Shown one piece after another: positions 1 through 8,938 of a stretch of DNA of 64,000 nucleotides. Under the pieces are notes generated by a model. The model was not told where the DNA came from. It ran no database searches and saw only the letters and a list, made by a program, of their open reading frames with translations. The stretch comes from Variovorax sp. 54 (GTDB lineage Bacteria; Pseudomonadota; Gammaproteobacteria; Burkholderiales; Burkholderiaceae_C). The DNA lies in contig NZ_PEFF01000001.1 of assembly GCF_002754375.1 (NCBI RefSeq), positions 6,341,501 to 6,405,500 of the forward strand, given 5' to 3'. The translations under genes and the position numbers were made by a program. How positions within the stretch are numbered: the first letter of the stretch is position 1; each line of letters opens with the position of its first letter.

Positions 1-1
1 C

Positions 2-466
2 GAGAAGTCGGGCAAGGGCGGCGTGCTCGTGGTGGGCGTGTCGTCGCTGATGACGCAGCTCGCCAAGTGCTGCAAGCCGGCGCCGCCGGATGCCATCCGC
101 GGCTTCGTCACGCGCGGCCATGGCGTCAGCGTGCATCGTGCGGACTGCAGCAACTTCCGCACGATGGCCGCGAAGGATGGCGAGCGCGTGATCGATGTCG
201 AATGGGGCCTGCCGAAGAAGGGCGCCGATGCACCGGTCTACGCGGTGGACGTGGCGGTGGAAGCTGCCGACCGTCAGGGCCTGCTGCGCGATATCTCTGA
301 TGTGTTTGCGCGCGAGAAGATGAACGTGATCGGCGTGCAGACGCAGTCGATCAAGGGCACGGCCTGGATGACTTTCACCGTGGAAATCGCCGATGCCGCG
401 CGCCTGACGCAAGTGCTCGGCGTGGTGACGGCAGTGACTGGTGTGCGATCTGCACGTCGGCGCTGA
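2..466 (+). CDS. relA: RelA-type (p)ppGpp synthetase, C-terminal part (5' end outside window)
   Basis: Only the C-terminal regulatory part is present; the frame is open from the first bases of the window. The conserved-cysteine motif LAKCCKPAPPDAIRGFVTRG is followed by HRADCSNF, and then an ACT domain (about the last 75 residues, from VYAVDVAVEAADRQGLL). The CCKPAPPDAI wording matches RelA better than SpoT. RelA makes the alarmone (p)ppGpp from ATP and GTP/GDP on stalled ribosomes; these C-terminal domains sense the ribosome and uncharged tRNA. The catalytic domains cannot be judged. The protein ends SARRR, 38 bases before tRNA-Val. Confidence 0.85.
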   Translation, partial: EKSGKGGVLVVGVSSLMTQLAKCCKPAPPDAIRGFVTRGHGVSVHRADCSNFRTMAAKDGERVIDVEWGLPKKGADAPVYAVDVAVEAADRQGLLRDISDVFAREKMNVIGVQTQSIKGTAWMTFTVEIADAARLTQVLGVVTAVTGVRSARRR

Positions 467-485
467 AAAGAGCCATTTCTCCTGC

Positions 486-491
486 TATACT
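486..491 (+). promoter_or_regulatory. -10 element of the tRNA-Val promoter
   Basis: TATACT lies 13 bases before the 5' end of tRNA-Val, right for a short leader. No good -35 is visible; the expected position overlaps the relA stop region. Confidence 0.45.
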
Positions 492-504
492 CGATGCTTC
501 TCTT

Positions 505-581
505 AGGCGCGTAGCTCAGTTGGTTAGAGCACCACCTTGACATGGTGGGGGTCGTTGGTTCGAATCCAATCGCGCCTACCA
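505..581 (+). tRNA. tRNA-Val (anticodon GAC)
   Basis: A complete cloverleaf with encoded CCA. The acceptor AGGCGCG pairs with CGCGCCT, followed by discriminator A and CCA. The D-arm is GCTC/GAGC. The anticodon stem CCACC/GGTGG encloses loop TTGACAT, giving anticodon GAC (valine, GUC/GUU codons). The T-arm contains TTCGAAT. Total 77 nt with CCA. It sits alone between relA and a small hypothetical gene. Confidence 0.97.
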
Positions 582-589
582 AATCAAAC

Positions 590-619
590 ACGGGTTGCAG
601 CGATTTCGCTGCAACCCGT
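590..619 (+). terminator. Hairpin terminator after tRNA-Val
   Basis: A perfect 13-bp stem (ACGGGTTGCAGCG/CGCTGCAACCCGT) with a 4-base loop begins 9 bases after the tRNA CCA. The downstream T tract is weak (TTCGTCGTTT), so this may be partly a processing or stabilising hairpin. I see no gene in 620-799. Confidence 0.6.
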
Positions 620-799
620 TCGTCGTTTGGACGACGTGTTTGTCTTTGGTTCAGCCCGGTCGCCATGAGTGATCGACACAAGCGAAAACCCCTTTCACGG
701 GCGGCCCTTCGCGCGGTACAGGCAACGTCCCTGGGCCATGTGGTTGTGCTACCTTGAGCGGTCTGCCAACCTTCTCGAATTTCCTTGATAAGCGATCTG

Positions 800-1171
800 A
801 TGAATACGCGATCAACGTCAGTTGATCGGGCGCACGCCGACCACCGCGTGGCCGCATTGCTCAAGCAAGCCCCTCTCGAATTTGCACGCGCGGTTTACGG
901 CATCAATGACCTTGCTGCTGGCCGCACCGACACCATGGCCGCGCGCGAAGTGGCGCGTGCACAACGACAGGGCATGCCGGTGACCGAAGAGCGCGCCGAG
1001 CAGCGCGCGCGCGCCTACCTTCCGACGGTGGGGCAGGAGCATTGCCCTCGGTGCTGGGTTGTCTACGGGCAGAAGATCCCGCTGCGATTCAGGTTGTCGA
1101 CTCCGGAGCGTCCTGAAACTGCGGCGTGTCATGCGTGTGGCGCCGAGTACGCGACAGCGCAGGACGCGTGA
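800..1171 (+). CDS. Small hypothetical protein with two CxxC pairs (zinc-ribbon-like C-terminus)
   Basis: I do not recognise this protein. The start is placed at ATG 800 (MNTRST); an in-frame TTG lies 15 bases upstream. It has about 123 residues: an Arg/Ala-rich helical N-terminal two-thirds and a C-terminal region with CPRCW and, about 29 residues later, CHACGAEY. Two CxxC knuckles at this spacing suggest a zinc ribbon, so nucleic-acid or protein binding is possible; that is inference. It lies between tRNA-Val and phaR, with 96 bases to the phaR start. The antisense frame has no recognisable domain. Confidence 0.6.
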   Translation: MNTRSTSVDRAHADHRVAALLKQAPLEFARAVYGINDLAAGRTDTMAAREVARAQRQGMPVTEERAEQRARAYLPTVGQEHCPRCWVVYGQKIPLRFRLSTPERPETAACHACGAEYATAQDA

Positions 1172-1267
1172 AGAAAAATCGCGGTCAGGGTAAACCTTGT
1201 CGCGATGCAGCAAAACCGCTCCCTAGAATCATCCGATGACATGGGCGTCCATGTGAAGGAGTCTGTA

Positions 1268-1801
1268 GTGCAGAGCAAGAAGTCCGGGGTGAAGCCGGTA
1301 CAGCGTGTGATCAAGAAGTACCCCAACCGACGGCTCTACGATACGGAGACATCCACGTACATCACGCTGACCGAGGTCAAGCAGCTGGTCATCGCGAACG
1401 CGCAGTTCGTGGTGCGCGACGCCAAGACCGGCGACGACCTCACGCGCAGCATCCTGCTGCAGATCATTCTGGAAGAAGAAGCGGGTGGCGCGCCGATGTT
1501 CACCGAGCAGGTGCTGGCCAACATCATCCGTTTCTACGGGCAGGCCATGCAGGGCTACATGGGCCCCTACCTCGAGAAGAACATCCAGGCCATGACCGAG
1601 GTGCAGGCCCAGCTCACCGAAAAGGCCGAGGGCCTGACGCCCGAGATGTGGTCGCGCTTCATGACCATGCAGTCGCCGATGATCCAGGGGCTGATGGGCA
1701 ATTACGTCGAGCAATCGAAGAACGTCTTCCTGCAGATGCAGGAGCAGATGCAGAAAAACACCGAGCAGGTGCTGGGCGCCTTTGGCATCAAGCGGCCCTG
1801 A
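1268..1801 (+). CDS. phaR: Polyhydroxyalkanoate synthesis repressor PhaR
   Basis: PhaR binds DNA and PHB, repressing phasin and its own gene until polymer granules titrate it. The PHB/PHA accumulation-regulator DNA-binding motif is at the N-terminus (VIKKYPNRRLYDTETSTYIT), followed by the acidic FTEQVLANIIRFYG region and a Gln/Met-rich amphipathic tail (MQEQMQKNTEQVL). I chose GTG 1268 because AAGGAG ends six bases before it, giving 177 residues beginning MQSKKSGVKP. The ATGs at 1205 and 1241 are in frame but lack such a site. It shows that the organism stores PHA. rimO follows 82 bases later. Confidence 0.92.
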   Translation: MQSKKSGVKPVQRVIKKYPNRRLYDTETSTYITLTEVKQLVIANAQFVVRDAKTGDDLTRSILLQIILEEEAGGAPMFTEQVLANIIRFYGQAMQGYMGPYLEKNIQAMTEVQAQLTEKAEGLTPEMWSRFMTMQSPMIQGLMGNYVEQSKNVFLQMQEQMQKNTEQVLGAFGIKRP

Positions 1802-1883
1802 GCGCCGCGCGGCGGGCCGCCCGAATGGGGCGACTGTCCGATGAATGCCCCGCTGTCACCGATAGCTGGGACAATAGAGGCCT

Positions 1884-3290
1884 ATGAGCGAAGTTGCCTC
1901 CCCTGAACGTACTGTCACGCCGACCGCCCCCAAGGTCGGCTTCGTGAGCCTTGGCTGCCCCAAGGCTCTCACCGATTCCGAATTGATCCTGACCCGGCTG
2001 AGTGCCGAGGGATATCAAACCTCCAAGACTTTCGAGGGCGCCGACCTCGTGATCGTCAACACCTGCGGCTTCATCGACGATGCCGTGAAGGAAAGCCTGG
2101 ACACCATCGGCGAAGCGCTCGCCGAGAACGGTCGCGTCATCGTCACCGGCTGCCTGGGCGCCAAGACCGGCGACCAGGGCGGCAATCTGGTGCGCCAGAT
2201 GCACCCGAGCGTGCTGGCCGTCACCGGCCCGCATGCCACGCAGGAGGTGATGGATGCCGTGCACGCCAACCTGCCGAAGCCGCACGATCCGTTCATCGAC
2301 CTCGTGCCGAACACCTTTGGTGTGGCCGGCCTCAAGCTGACGCCGCGGCACTACGCCTATTTGAAGATCAGCGAAGGCTGCAACCACCGTTGCACCTTCT
2401 GCATCATTCCCTCGATGCGCGGCGACCTCGTCTCGCGCCCGGTGGGCGATGTGCTCAGCGAAGCCAAGGCCTTGTTCGAAGGCGGCGTGAAGGAGCTGCT
2501 GGTGATCAGCCAGGACACTTCGGCCTATGGCGTCGATGTGAAGTACCGCACCGGTTTCTGGGACGGCAAGCCGGTCAAGACCCGCATGCTCGAACTCGTC
2601 CGCACGCTGGGCGAGATCGCCGAGCCGTACGGCGCCTGGGTGCGCCTGCACTACGTGTACCCGTACCCGAGCGTCGACGAAATCATTCCGTTGATGGCGA
2701 GCGGCCAAGTACTGCCATACCTCGACGTGCCGCTGCAGCACAGCCACCCTGACGTGCTCAAGCGCATGAAGCGGCCGGCCAGCGGCGAAAAGAACCTGGA
2801 GCGAATCGCGCGTTGGCGCGAGACCTGCCCCGAACTCGTGATCCGAAGCACCTTCATTGCCGGCTTCCCGGGCGAGACGGAGCAGGAGTTCGAGCACCTG
2901 CTCGACTTCATTCGCGAAGCCGAGATCGATCGTGCAGGTTGCTTTGCCTACAGCCCGGTCGAGGGCGCAACCGCCAACGACATTCCGGGCATGCTGCCCG
3001 AGGCTGAGCGTGAAGCTCGCCGCGCCCGCTTCATGGAAGTGGCCGAGGCCGTGTCGATCGCCAAGCTGCAAAAGCGCATTGGCTCGACGATGCAAGTGCT
3101 GGTCGATTCAGCGCCGGCACTGGGTCGCAAGGGTGGAGTGGGGCGCACGTACGCCGATGCACCGGAGATCGACGGCACCGTTCGCCTCCTGCCGCCCGAG
3201 AAGATCAGCAAGACGATGAAGGTCGGTGAGTTCACGCGTGCCCGCATCGTGGGCGCCGAAGGCCACGACCTGATCGCGTTGCCCGTTTGA
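1884..3290 (+). CDS. rimO: Ribosomal protein S12 (Asp) methylthiotransferase RimO
   Basis: This radical-SAM enzyme adds a methylthio group to the conserved aspartate of ribosomal protein S12. The protein has 468 residues. The N-terminal UPF0004 domain carries the auxiliary-cluster cysteines C25, C61 and C90. The radical-SAM motif CNHRCTFC (C166, C170, C173) follows, and a C-terminal TRAM domain ends ...GHDLIALPV. Length and motif order fit the family. GAGG precedes ATG 1884. Its last 18 or so codons are found again, diverged, about 357 bases downstream as part of a tandem duplication. Confidence 0.96.
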   Translation: MSEVASPERTVTPTAPKVGFVSLGCPKALTDSELILTRLSAEGYQTSKTFEGADLVIVNTCGFIDDAVKESLDTIGEALAENGRVIVTGCLGAKTGDQGGNLVRQMHPSVLAVTGPHATQEVMDAVHANLPKPHDPFIDLVPNTFGVAGLKLTPRHYAYLKISEGCNHRCTFCIIPSMRGDLVSRPVGDVLSEAKALFEGGVKELLVISQDTSAYGVDVKYRTGFWDGKPVKTRMLELVRTLGEIAEPYGAWVRLHYVYPYPSVDEIIPLMASGQVLPYLDVPLQHSHPDVLKRMKRPASGEKNLERIARWRETCPELVIRSTFIAGFPGETEQEFEHLLDFIREAEIDRAGCFAYSPVEGATANDIPGMLPEAEREARRARFMEVAEAVSIAKLQKRIGSTMQVLVDSAPALGRKGGVGRTYADAPEIDGTVRLLPPEKISKTMKVGEFTRARIVGAEGHDLIALPV

Positions 3291-3312
3291 TGCACCTGAT
3301 TCAAACGGCCAA

Positions 3313-3343
3313 GAAAAAAGCCACCGGAGGCCGGTGGCTTTTT
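3313..3343. terminator. Bidirectional terminator between rimO and tRNA-Leu copy 1
   Basis: The stem GCCACCGG/CCGGTGGC (8 bp, loop AGG) has an A6 tract on its left and T5 on its right, so it can end rimO on + and tRNA-Leu on -. Confidence 0.85.
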
Positions 3344-3374
3344 AAAGAAGACCTGGTAAGGGTCTGTTCAATAT

Positions 3375-3459
<85 letters not shown>

Positions 3460-3486
3460 TAATTTTGCTTTTCAGCAAAGACTACG

Positions 3487-3492
3487 ATTATA
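3487..3492 (-). promoter_or_regulatory. -10 element for tRNA-Leu copy 1
   Basis: A perfect TATAAT on the minus strand lies 27 bases before the tRNA 5' end. The -35 is unclear. It is unique to the spacer, so copy 1 probably has its own promoter. Confidence 0.5.
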
Positions 3493-3669
3493 TCCACAAA
3501 TTTGGCGCGATCTTTTCGGTGCGTCGAAATTTCAGCTTCTGCGCGACATGGCTCGTGCAGTGGGTGCATTGCCGAAGGCGGGTGGGTGCAATCGTGCGCG
3601 CATGGCCGGCATCGAAGGGCGTGATCTGATGATCACGTCGCCCGTTTGATGCAGTTTCGAGCGGCCATG

Positions 3670-3694
3670 AAAAAAGCCACCGGAGACCGGTGGC
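3670..3694 (-). terminator. Terminator after tRNA-Leu copy 2
   Basis: This is the duplicated hairpin (GCCACCGG/CCGGTGGC, loop AGA). Only the side that gives a T6 run on the minus strand is kept; the plus-side T run has decayed to TTCAAT, so it now works for the tRNA only. Confidence 0.75.
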
Positions 3695-3730
3695 TTCAAT
3701 CGGATGACCTGGTAAAGGTCTGTTTAAACT

Positions 3731-3815
<85 letters not shown>

Positions 3816-3842
3816 CCACATGACTGCAGAAGCAGCCACGTT

Positions 3843-6167
3843 TTGAATTTCAGGAAAGAAGGAGATCATATCAAAAATAATGTCACTTCCAGCAGCTTGT
3901 TGGACGAAATCGAAGGAACTGTTCAAGGACATCGCGACGGACACGGCTTCGTGCAGCGCGACGACGGCGAGGCGGACATCTACCTCCCGCCGAACGAAAT
4001 GCGCGCGGTGCTGCACAAGGATCGCGTCAAGGCGCGCATCGTGCGACAGGACCGCCGCGGCCGCCCCGAAGGGCGCGTGGTCGAGATCGTCGAGCGACCC
4101 GAGCAGCCGATCATCGGCCGCTTGCTGCACGAAGGCGGGATCTGGCTCGTTGCACCGGAAGACAAGCGCTACGGCCAGGATGTCCTGATCCCGAAGGGCG
4201 CTACCGGCCCGGCCAAGGTGGGCCAGGTCGTGGTCGTGCAACTCACCGAGCCGCCGGCCTTGTTCGGTCAGCCCGTGGGCCGCGTGAGAGAAGTGCTGGG
4301 CGAGATCGACGACCCCGGCATGGAAATCGAAATCGCCGTGCGCAAGTACGGCGTGCCGCATGAGTTTTCTGCGGAGTGCCTGGCACTGGCCAAGGCCCTG
4401 CCCGAGAAGGTGCGCCCCGCCGACAAGAAGGGCCGCATCGACCTCACCGACGTGCCGCTCGTCACCATCGACGGCGAAGACGCCCGCGACTTCGACGACG
4501 CCGTGTATTGCGAGCCCGCGAAGGTGGGTCGCGGCAAGGGTTGGCGCCTGCTGGTGGCCATTGCCGACGTCAGTGCCTATGTGCAGACCGGCTCGGCCAT
4601 CGACATCGATGCCTACGACCGCGCGACCAGCGTCTACTTCCCGCGCCGCGTGATTCCGATGCTGCCCGAGAAGCTGTCGAACGGCCTGTGCTCGCTCAAC
4701 CCCGAAGTCGAGCGCCTGTGCATGGTGTGCGACATGCTGGTCGCGGCCGACGGCGAGATCTACGCCTACCAGTTCTATCCGGCTGTGATGTTCAGCCATG
4801 CGCGCTTCACGTACACCGAGGTGGCTGCCATCCTCGGCAACACGCGCGGCCCCGAGGCCGCCAAGCGCAAGGACCGCGTCAAGGACCTGCTGAACCTTGC
4901 CGACGTCTACAAGGCGCTGCTCAAGCAGCGCGGCAAGCGTGGCGCGGTCGACTTCGAAACCACCGAGACGCAGATCATCTGCGACGACGCCGGCCGCATC
5001 GAGAAGATCGTGCCGCGCACGCGCAACGAGGCGCACAAGATCATCGAAGAGGCGATGCTGGCCGCCAACGTCTGCAGCGCCGACTTCATCTCCGAAGGCA
5101 AGCACCCGGGCCTGTTCCGTGTGCACGAAGGCCCGACGCCGGAGAAGAAAGAAATCCTGCGCGGCTACCTGAAGGCCATGGGCGTGGGCTTGAGCATCAC
5201 CGACGATCCGCGTCCCGGTGAGTTCCAGGCGATCGCCGAAGCCACCAAGGAGCGCCCCGACTCGCAGCAGATCCACACCATGCTGCTGCGCTCAATGCAG
5301 CAGGCGATCTACACGCCGTTCAACAGCGGCCACTTCGGCCTGGCCTACGAGGCCTACACGCACTTCACGAGCCCGATCCGTCGCTACCCCGACCTGTTAG
5401 TGCACCGCGTGATCAAGGCGATCCTCGGCAAGACGCGCTACCAGTTGCCGATGCTGCCGACACCGGGCGAGGCGCATGCCAAGCTGGCCAAGCGCCTGGC
5501 TTCGCGCGTGAAAGCGCCGACGACGAAGCCGCAAAAAGCCACGATCGCACCGACCAAGGAAGTGTTGGCATGGGAAGCGGCGGGCCTGCATTGCAGCGCC
5601 AACGAGCGCCGCGCCGACGAAGCCAGCCGCGACGTCGAGGCCTGGCTCAAGTGCAAGTACATGCGCGAGCACCTCGGCGAGGAGTATGGCGGCGTGGTCT
5701 CCGCGGCCACCACCTTCGGCATCTTCGTCACGCTCGATGCGATGTACGTCGAGGGCCTGGTCCACATCACCGAGCTCGGCGGCGAATACTTCAAGTTCGA
5801 CGAGATGCGCCAGGAGCTGCGCGGCGAGCGCACCGGCATTCGCTACGCCATCGGCACGCGGGTGCGGGTGCAGGTGAGCCGCGTCGACCTGGACGGTCGC
5901 AAGATCGACTTCCGCCTCGTGCGCGAAGGCGAAGACCTGACCTCGCGGGCCATGAAGGACAAGGGCAGCGCACCGGTGAAAGCGTCGGCCAAGCGGAGCG
6001 CCCGCCACAAGGCGGAGGCTGGTGGCGAGTCGCGCTCGGAGCATGGTGGCGGCGGCGCTGCCGTGGCGCCCGCCGGCCCGCAATCGGCGATGCAGGCCTT
6101 CAAATCGGCGGTGAAGAAAGCCGCCAACAAGATGCAGGGCAAAGGGCGCAAGCCGCGCCGTGGATGA
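3843..6167 (+). CDS. rnr: Ribonuclease R (3'-5' exoribonuclease)
   Basis: Hydrolytic 3'-5' exoribonuclease that degrades structured RNA. An N-terminal cold-shock/OB region (EGTVQGHRDGHGFVQRDDGEA) is followed by the RNB domain with acidic motif DGEDARDFDDAV. A C-terminal S1 domain (GVVSAATTFGIFVTLDAMYVEGLVHI) comes next, then a Lys/Arg-rich tail ending KGRKPRRG. The length of about 774 is usual. The start is uncertain. The listed start is TTG 3843, which lacks a clear ribosome site; a perfect AAGGAG at 3859-3864 lies five bases before in-frame ATC 3870; TTG 3897/3900 are the next options. The ATG at 3880 is out of frame. Confidence 0.93.
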   Translation: MNFRKEGDHIKNNVTSSSLLDEIEGTVQGHRDGHGFVQRDDGEADIYLPPNEMRAVLHKDRVKARIVRQDRRGRPEGRVVEIVERPEQPIIGRLLHEGGIWLVAPEDKRYGQDVLIPKGATGPAKVGQVVVVQLTEPPALFGQPVGRVREVLGEIDDPGMEIEIAVRKYGVPHEFSAECLALAKALPEKVRPADKKGRIDLTDVPLVTIDGEDARDFDDAVYCEPAKVGRGKGWRLLVAIADVSAYVQTGSAIDIDAYDRATSVYFPRRVIPMLPEKLSNGLCSLNPEVERLCMVCDMLVAADGEIYAYQFYPAVMFSHARFTYTEVAAILGNTRGPEAAKRKDRVKDLLNLADVYKALLKQRGKRGAVDFETTETQIICDDAGRIEKIVPRTRNEAHKIIEEAMLAANVCSADFISEGKHPGLFRVHEGPTPEKKEILRGYLKAMGVGLSITDDPRPGEFQAIAEATKERPDSQQIHTMLLRSMQQAIYTPFNSGHFGLAYEAYTHFTSPIRRYPDLLVHRVIKAILGKTRYQLPMLPTPGEAHAKLAKRLASRVKAPTTKPQKATIAPTKEVLAWEAAGLHCSANERRADEASRDVEAWLKCKYMREHLGEEYGGVVSAATTFGIFVTLDAMYVEGLVHITELGGEYFKFDEMRQELRGERTGIRYAIGTRVRVQVSRVDLDGRKIDFRLVREGEDLTSRAMKDKGSAPVKASAKRSARHKAEAGGESRSEHGGGGAAVAPAGPQSAMQAFKSAVKKAANKMQGKGRKPRRG

Positions 6168-6230
6168 AATGCGCCGTGCACACTACCGGTTTACCGTGTG
6201 TACGGACTCGCTGAAAAGGAGACATGAAGC

Positions 6231-6995
6231 ATGAGCGTGGAAAACAACAAGGGTCGCATCGCGATCGTCACGGGCGCCGGGTCGGGCATCGGCCGCGCGG
6301 CCGCGCTGGCCTTGCTGGCGGACGGCTGGAGCGTGGCCCTGGCGGGGCGCCGCCTCGAGCCGCTGGAGCAGGTGGCGGAAGAGTCGGGCGCGGGTGCACG
6401 CGCCTTCGCGGTGCCCACCGACGTGGCCAATGCCGACTCGGTGCAGGCGCTGTTCGGTGCCACGGTCGACCGCTTCGGGCGCGTCGACCTGCTGTTCAAC
6501 AACGCCGGCGTGGGCAACCCGCCGGGCCCGTTCGAGGACTGGACGCCCGAGCAGTGGAAGGGCGTGGTGGACATCAACCTCACCGGCATGTTCTTTTGCA
6601 TCCAGCAGGCCTTCCGCACGATGAAGGCGCAGACGCCGCGGGGCGGCCGCATCATCAACAACGGTTCGATCTCGGCGACCACGCCGCGGCCGAATTCCGC
6701 GGCCTACACCTCGACCAAGCACGCGGTCGAAGGGTTGACCAAGACGGCGTCGCTCGATGGCCGCAAGTACGACATCGCCGTGGGGCAGGTGGACGTGGGC
6801 AATGCCATGACCGAGCTGGCCGCGCGCATGGCCACCGGCGTGCCGCAGGCCAGCGGCGAGCTGGCAATCGAGCCGCTGATCGACGTCAAGATCGTCGGCC
6901 AGTCGGTGCTCTACATGGCGAACCTGCCGCTGGAGGCCAACGTGCTCTTCCACACCATCATGGCGACGAAGATGCCCTTTGTCGGGCGCGGCTAA
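6231..6995 (+). CDS. SDR family NAD(P)-dependent oxidoreductase
   Basis: Classical short-chain dehydrogenase of 254 residues. The cofactor motif TGAGSGIG is at 14-21, NNAG at 90-93, and the catalytic S146, Y159 and K163 fall in the usual S-x12-Y-x3-K spacing. GR(R) at the end of strand 2 suggests NADP, by inference. The substrate cannot be told. The start at ATG 6231 follows AAGGAG at 6216-6221; an overlapping ATG at 6224 opens a frame without domains. It lies 63 bases after rnr and converges on the NAD(P)HX repair gene with 16 bases between stops. Confidence 0.9.
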   Translation: MSVENNKGRIAIVTGAGSGIGRAAALALLADGWSVALAGRRLEPLEQVAEESGAGARAFAVPTDVANADSVQALFGATVDRFGRVDLLFNNAGVGNPPGPFEDWTPEQWKGVVDINLTGMFFCIQQAFRTMKAQTPRGGRIINNGSISATTPRPNSAAYTSTKHAVEGLTKTASLDGRKYDIAVGQVDVGNAMTELAARMATGVPQASGELAIEPLIDVKIVGQSVLYMANLPLEANVLFHTIMATKMPFVGRG

Positions 6996-7011
6996 GCCCT
7001 GCGCACTGCGC

Positions 7012-8475
7012 TCAGGCGGGCGCGCGGCGCGCCAATGCGCCTGCCGTGAGCGGCGCCGCATCGGCCGGCCATGTGTCGGCGATGTGGCCGTGCTGCCAGG
7101 CGGCTTCGCAGGCCGCCTCGAATGCGGGCTGACGCATCGCGAGCGCCGCGCCGATCATGCCGGCGAGTACATCGCCTGTGCCTGCGGTGGCAAGGCGGGC
7201 ATTGCCGGTCGGGTTGATGGCCGGCGGCTTGTCGCCCGCATCGGCAATCACCGTTCCCGAACCTTTGAGCACCGTCACCGCACCGAAGCGCAACGCCAGC
7301 GCGCGGGCTGCAGCCAGGCGGTTGGCCTGCACACCGCCCGTCGTGTCGCCGAGCAGGCGCGCGGCTTCCAATGGATGCGGCGTGAGCACGGTGGGGGTGC
7401 CAGTCTGGCCTCTCGCGATCAGTTGCGTTTGAAGCGACGAGTCGGCGGCGATGGCGTTGAGCGCATCGGCGTCGAGCAGCACTGCAGCGGCCGTCGACAG
7501 CACGCGCGGCAGCAGCTCGCGCACGGCATCGCCGCCACCGCAGCCGCACACGACCGTCATGCCCGCGAGGTCCAGCGCATGGGCGTCGCGCAGCATCAAC
7601 TCGGGCTGCGACGTGTCGACCGGCGCTGCGCGGGGATCGAGCAATCCGACGAACACGCGTCCCGCGCCCGCATGGAGGGCCGCCGAGCCGGCCAGCAGCG
7701 CGGCGCCGGCCATGCCTGAAGCGCCACCGATCACCGCGACATCGCCGTAGCTTCCCTTGTGCGAGGCGTGGGTGCGCGGCCGGGTATCGGGCGTGCCTGC
7801 AAGGCGGGCTGTCGGTCGCTCCTGGACGAAAGCACTGCAGCCCAGGTCATCGAACCACACCGTGCCGGCCGCATCGCGGCCTTGGGCCGTGAACAGGCCG
7901 GGCTTCAGCGTGAGGAAGGTGAGGGTGGCGCGGACCGATTGCGATGGGTGATCGGTGCCGGAAGGCAGCGTGCCGGTGTCTGCACCAAGGCCGGAAGGCA
8001 CATCGAGACTGAGCACCGGCTGCGCGCCTGCATGCATCCGCGCAATCCATTCGGCCATCGTGCCGGAGGGCGGGCGGGTAGATCCGATGCCGAGCAGCGC
8101 ATCCACTGCCAGTTCGAAGCTCGACGGTGGCTCCGAAGCGAAGGTGACGCCCGCATCGCGCGCACGTTGCAGCGATGCCTTGGCATCCGGCGGCAGCCGG
8201 CTTTCATCGCCCACGAAAGTGACGACCGGAAAGAAGCCCCGGTGCCGCAACTGCGCCGCAGCTTCAAAGCCGTCGCCGCCGTTGTTCCCGGGGCCGCACG
8301 CGATCCAGATCGTTCGCGCGTGCGGCGCAAGCGCCATCGCAAGCCGTGCCGCCGCGAGGCCTGCGCCCTGCATCAGCGTGTGAGCGGGCAGGGCGGAGGC
8401 TGCTGCCTGCTCGATGCGGCGCGTGGCGGCGATGTCGAACAGATCGGCGGCGCTTGCAGACGTGATGCGATGCAT
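7012..8475 (-). CDS. nnr: Bifunctional NAD(P)H-hydrate epimerase / ADP-dependent dehydratase
   Basis: Repairs NAD(P)HX, the hydrated damage product of NAD(P)H. The N-terminal YjeF_N epimerase domain carries GPGNNGGDGF at 61-70. The C-terminal carbohydrate-kinase-like dehydratase domain carries VIGGASGMAGA and the phosphate-binding NPTGNARLATAGTGDVLAG motif. At 487 residues it is a full-length fusion of the two activities, as in E. coli. ATG 8475 is divergent from the small membrane protein gene, with 43 bases between the start codons, so promoters must overlap. Confidence 0.94.
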   Translation of the reverse strand: MHRITSASAADLFDIAATRRIEQAAASALPAHTLMQGAGLAAARLAMALAPHARTIWIACGPGNNGGDGFEAAAQLRHRGFFPVVTFVGDESRLPPDAKASLQRARDAGVTFASEPPSSFELAVDALLGIGSTRPPSGTMAEWIARMHAGAQPVLSLDVPSGLGADTGTLPSGTDHPSQSVRATLTFLTLKPGLFTAQGRDAAGTVWFDDLGCSAFVQERPTARLAGTPDTRPRTHASHKGSYGDVAVIGGASGMAGAALLAGSAALHAGAGRVFVGLLDPRAAPVDTSQPELMLRDAHALDLAGMTVVCGCGGGDAVRELLPRVLSTAAAVLLDADALNAIAADSSLQTQLIARGQTGTPTVLTPHPLEAARLLGDTTGGVQANRLAAARALALRFGAVTVLKGSGTVIADAGDKPPAINPTGNARLATAGTGDVLAGMIGAALAMRQPAFEAACEAAWQHGHIADTWPADAAPLTAGALARRAPA

Positions 8476-8518
8476 CGATCCATTGTGCCGCTGACGCCGT
8501 GCCTCCTATCATCGACCG

Positions 8519-8938
8519 ATGACGCTCAAGACCTTTGGCTGGTTGTTTGTTCTGCTGCTGGCGTGTCTTGCCGGCTTCATCGCCACGGCCGCGGCGACGA
8601 TCGCCGGTGCGGCCTGGGCGGTCGGCCTGCTGATCGTGGTGTGGGCGCTGCTCCTGCTGGCCGAGGTGTTGCGCCGGGTGCCGCTGCGCGACGTCGCCTG
8701 GGCGCTGGGCGTGGGCTACGGCGTCGGCGTGATCCGGTGGCTCGATGTGCCGGTCGAGGCGGGTTCCGGCACGCAGTGGCTGATGCTGGGCGTGGACCTG
8801 CTGGTGCTGGTGTTCTTCGGACTGATTGCGCCGGCTGTCCTGGGGTTGATCGCCCAACGATGGGCGCCCCGGCCCGAACTGCCGACGGAAAAACCGGCCA
8901 GCCCGGAGCAACTGCGCCGTTGGGGTCCTAAAGACTGA
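8519..8938 (+). CDS. Small hypothetical inner-membrane protein
   Basis: 139 residues that I do not recognise. Hydrophobic segments lie at about 5-25 and 30-48, a weaker one at 58-75, and another at about 88-112, then a Pro-rich hydrophilic tail ending EQLRRWGPKD. It is probably a three- or four-pass inner-membrane protein. It is divergent from nnr, and its 3' end overlaps the 3' end of the convergent D-amino-acid dehydrogenase gene by 11 bases. No catalytic motif is seen. Confidence 0.7.
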   Translation: MTLKTFGWLFVLLLACLAGFIATAAATIAGAAWAVGLLIVVWALLLLAEVLRRVPLRDVAWALGVGYGVGVIRWLDVPVEAGSGTQWLMLGVDLLVLVFFGLIAPAVLGLIAQRWAPRPELPTEKPASPEQLRRWGPKD

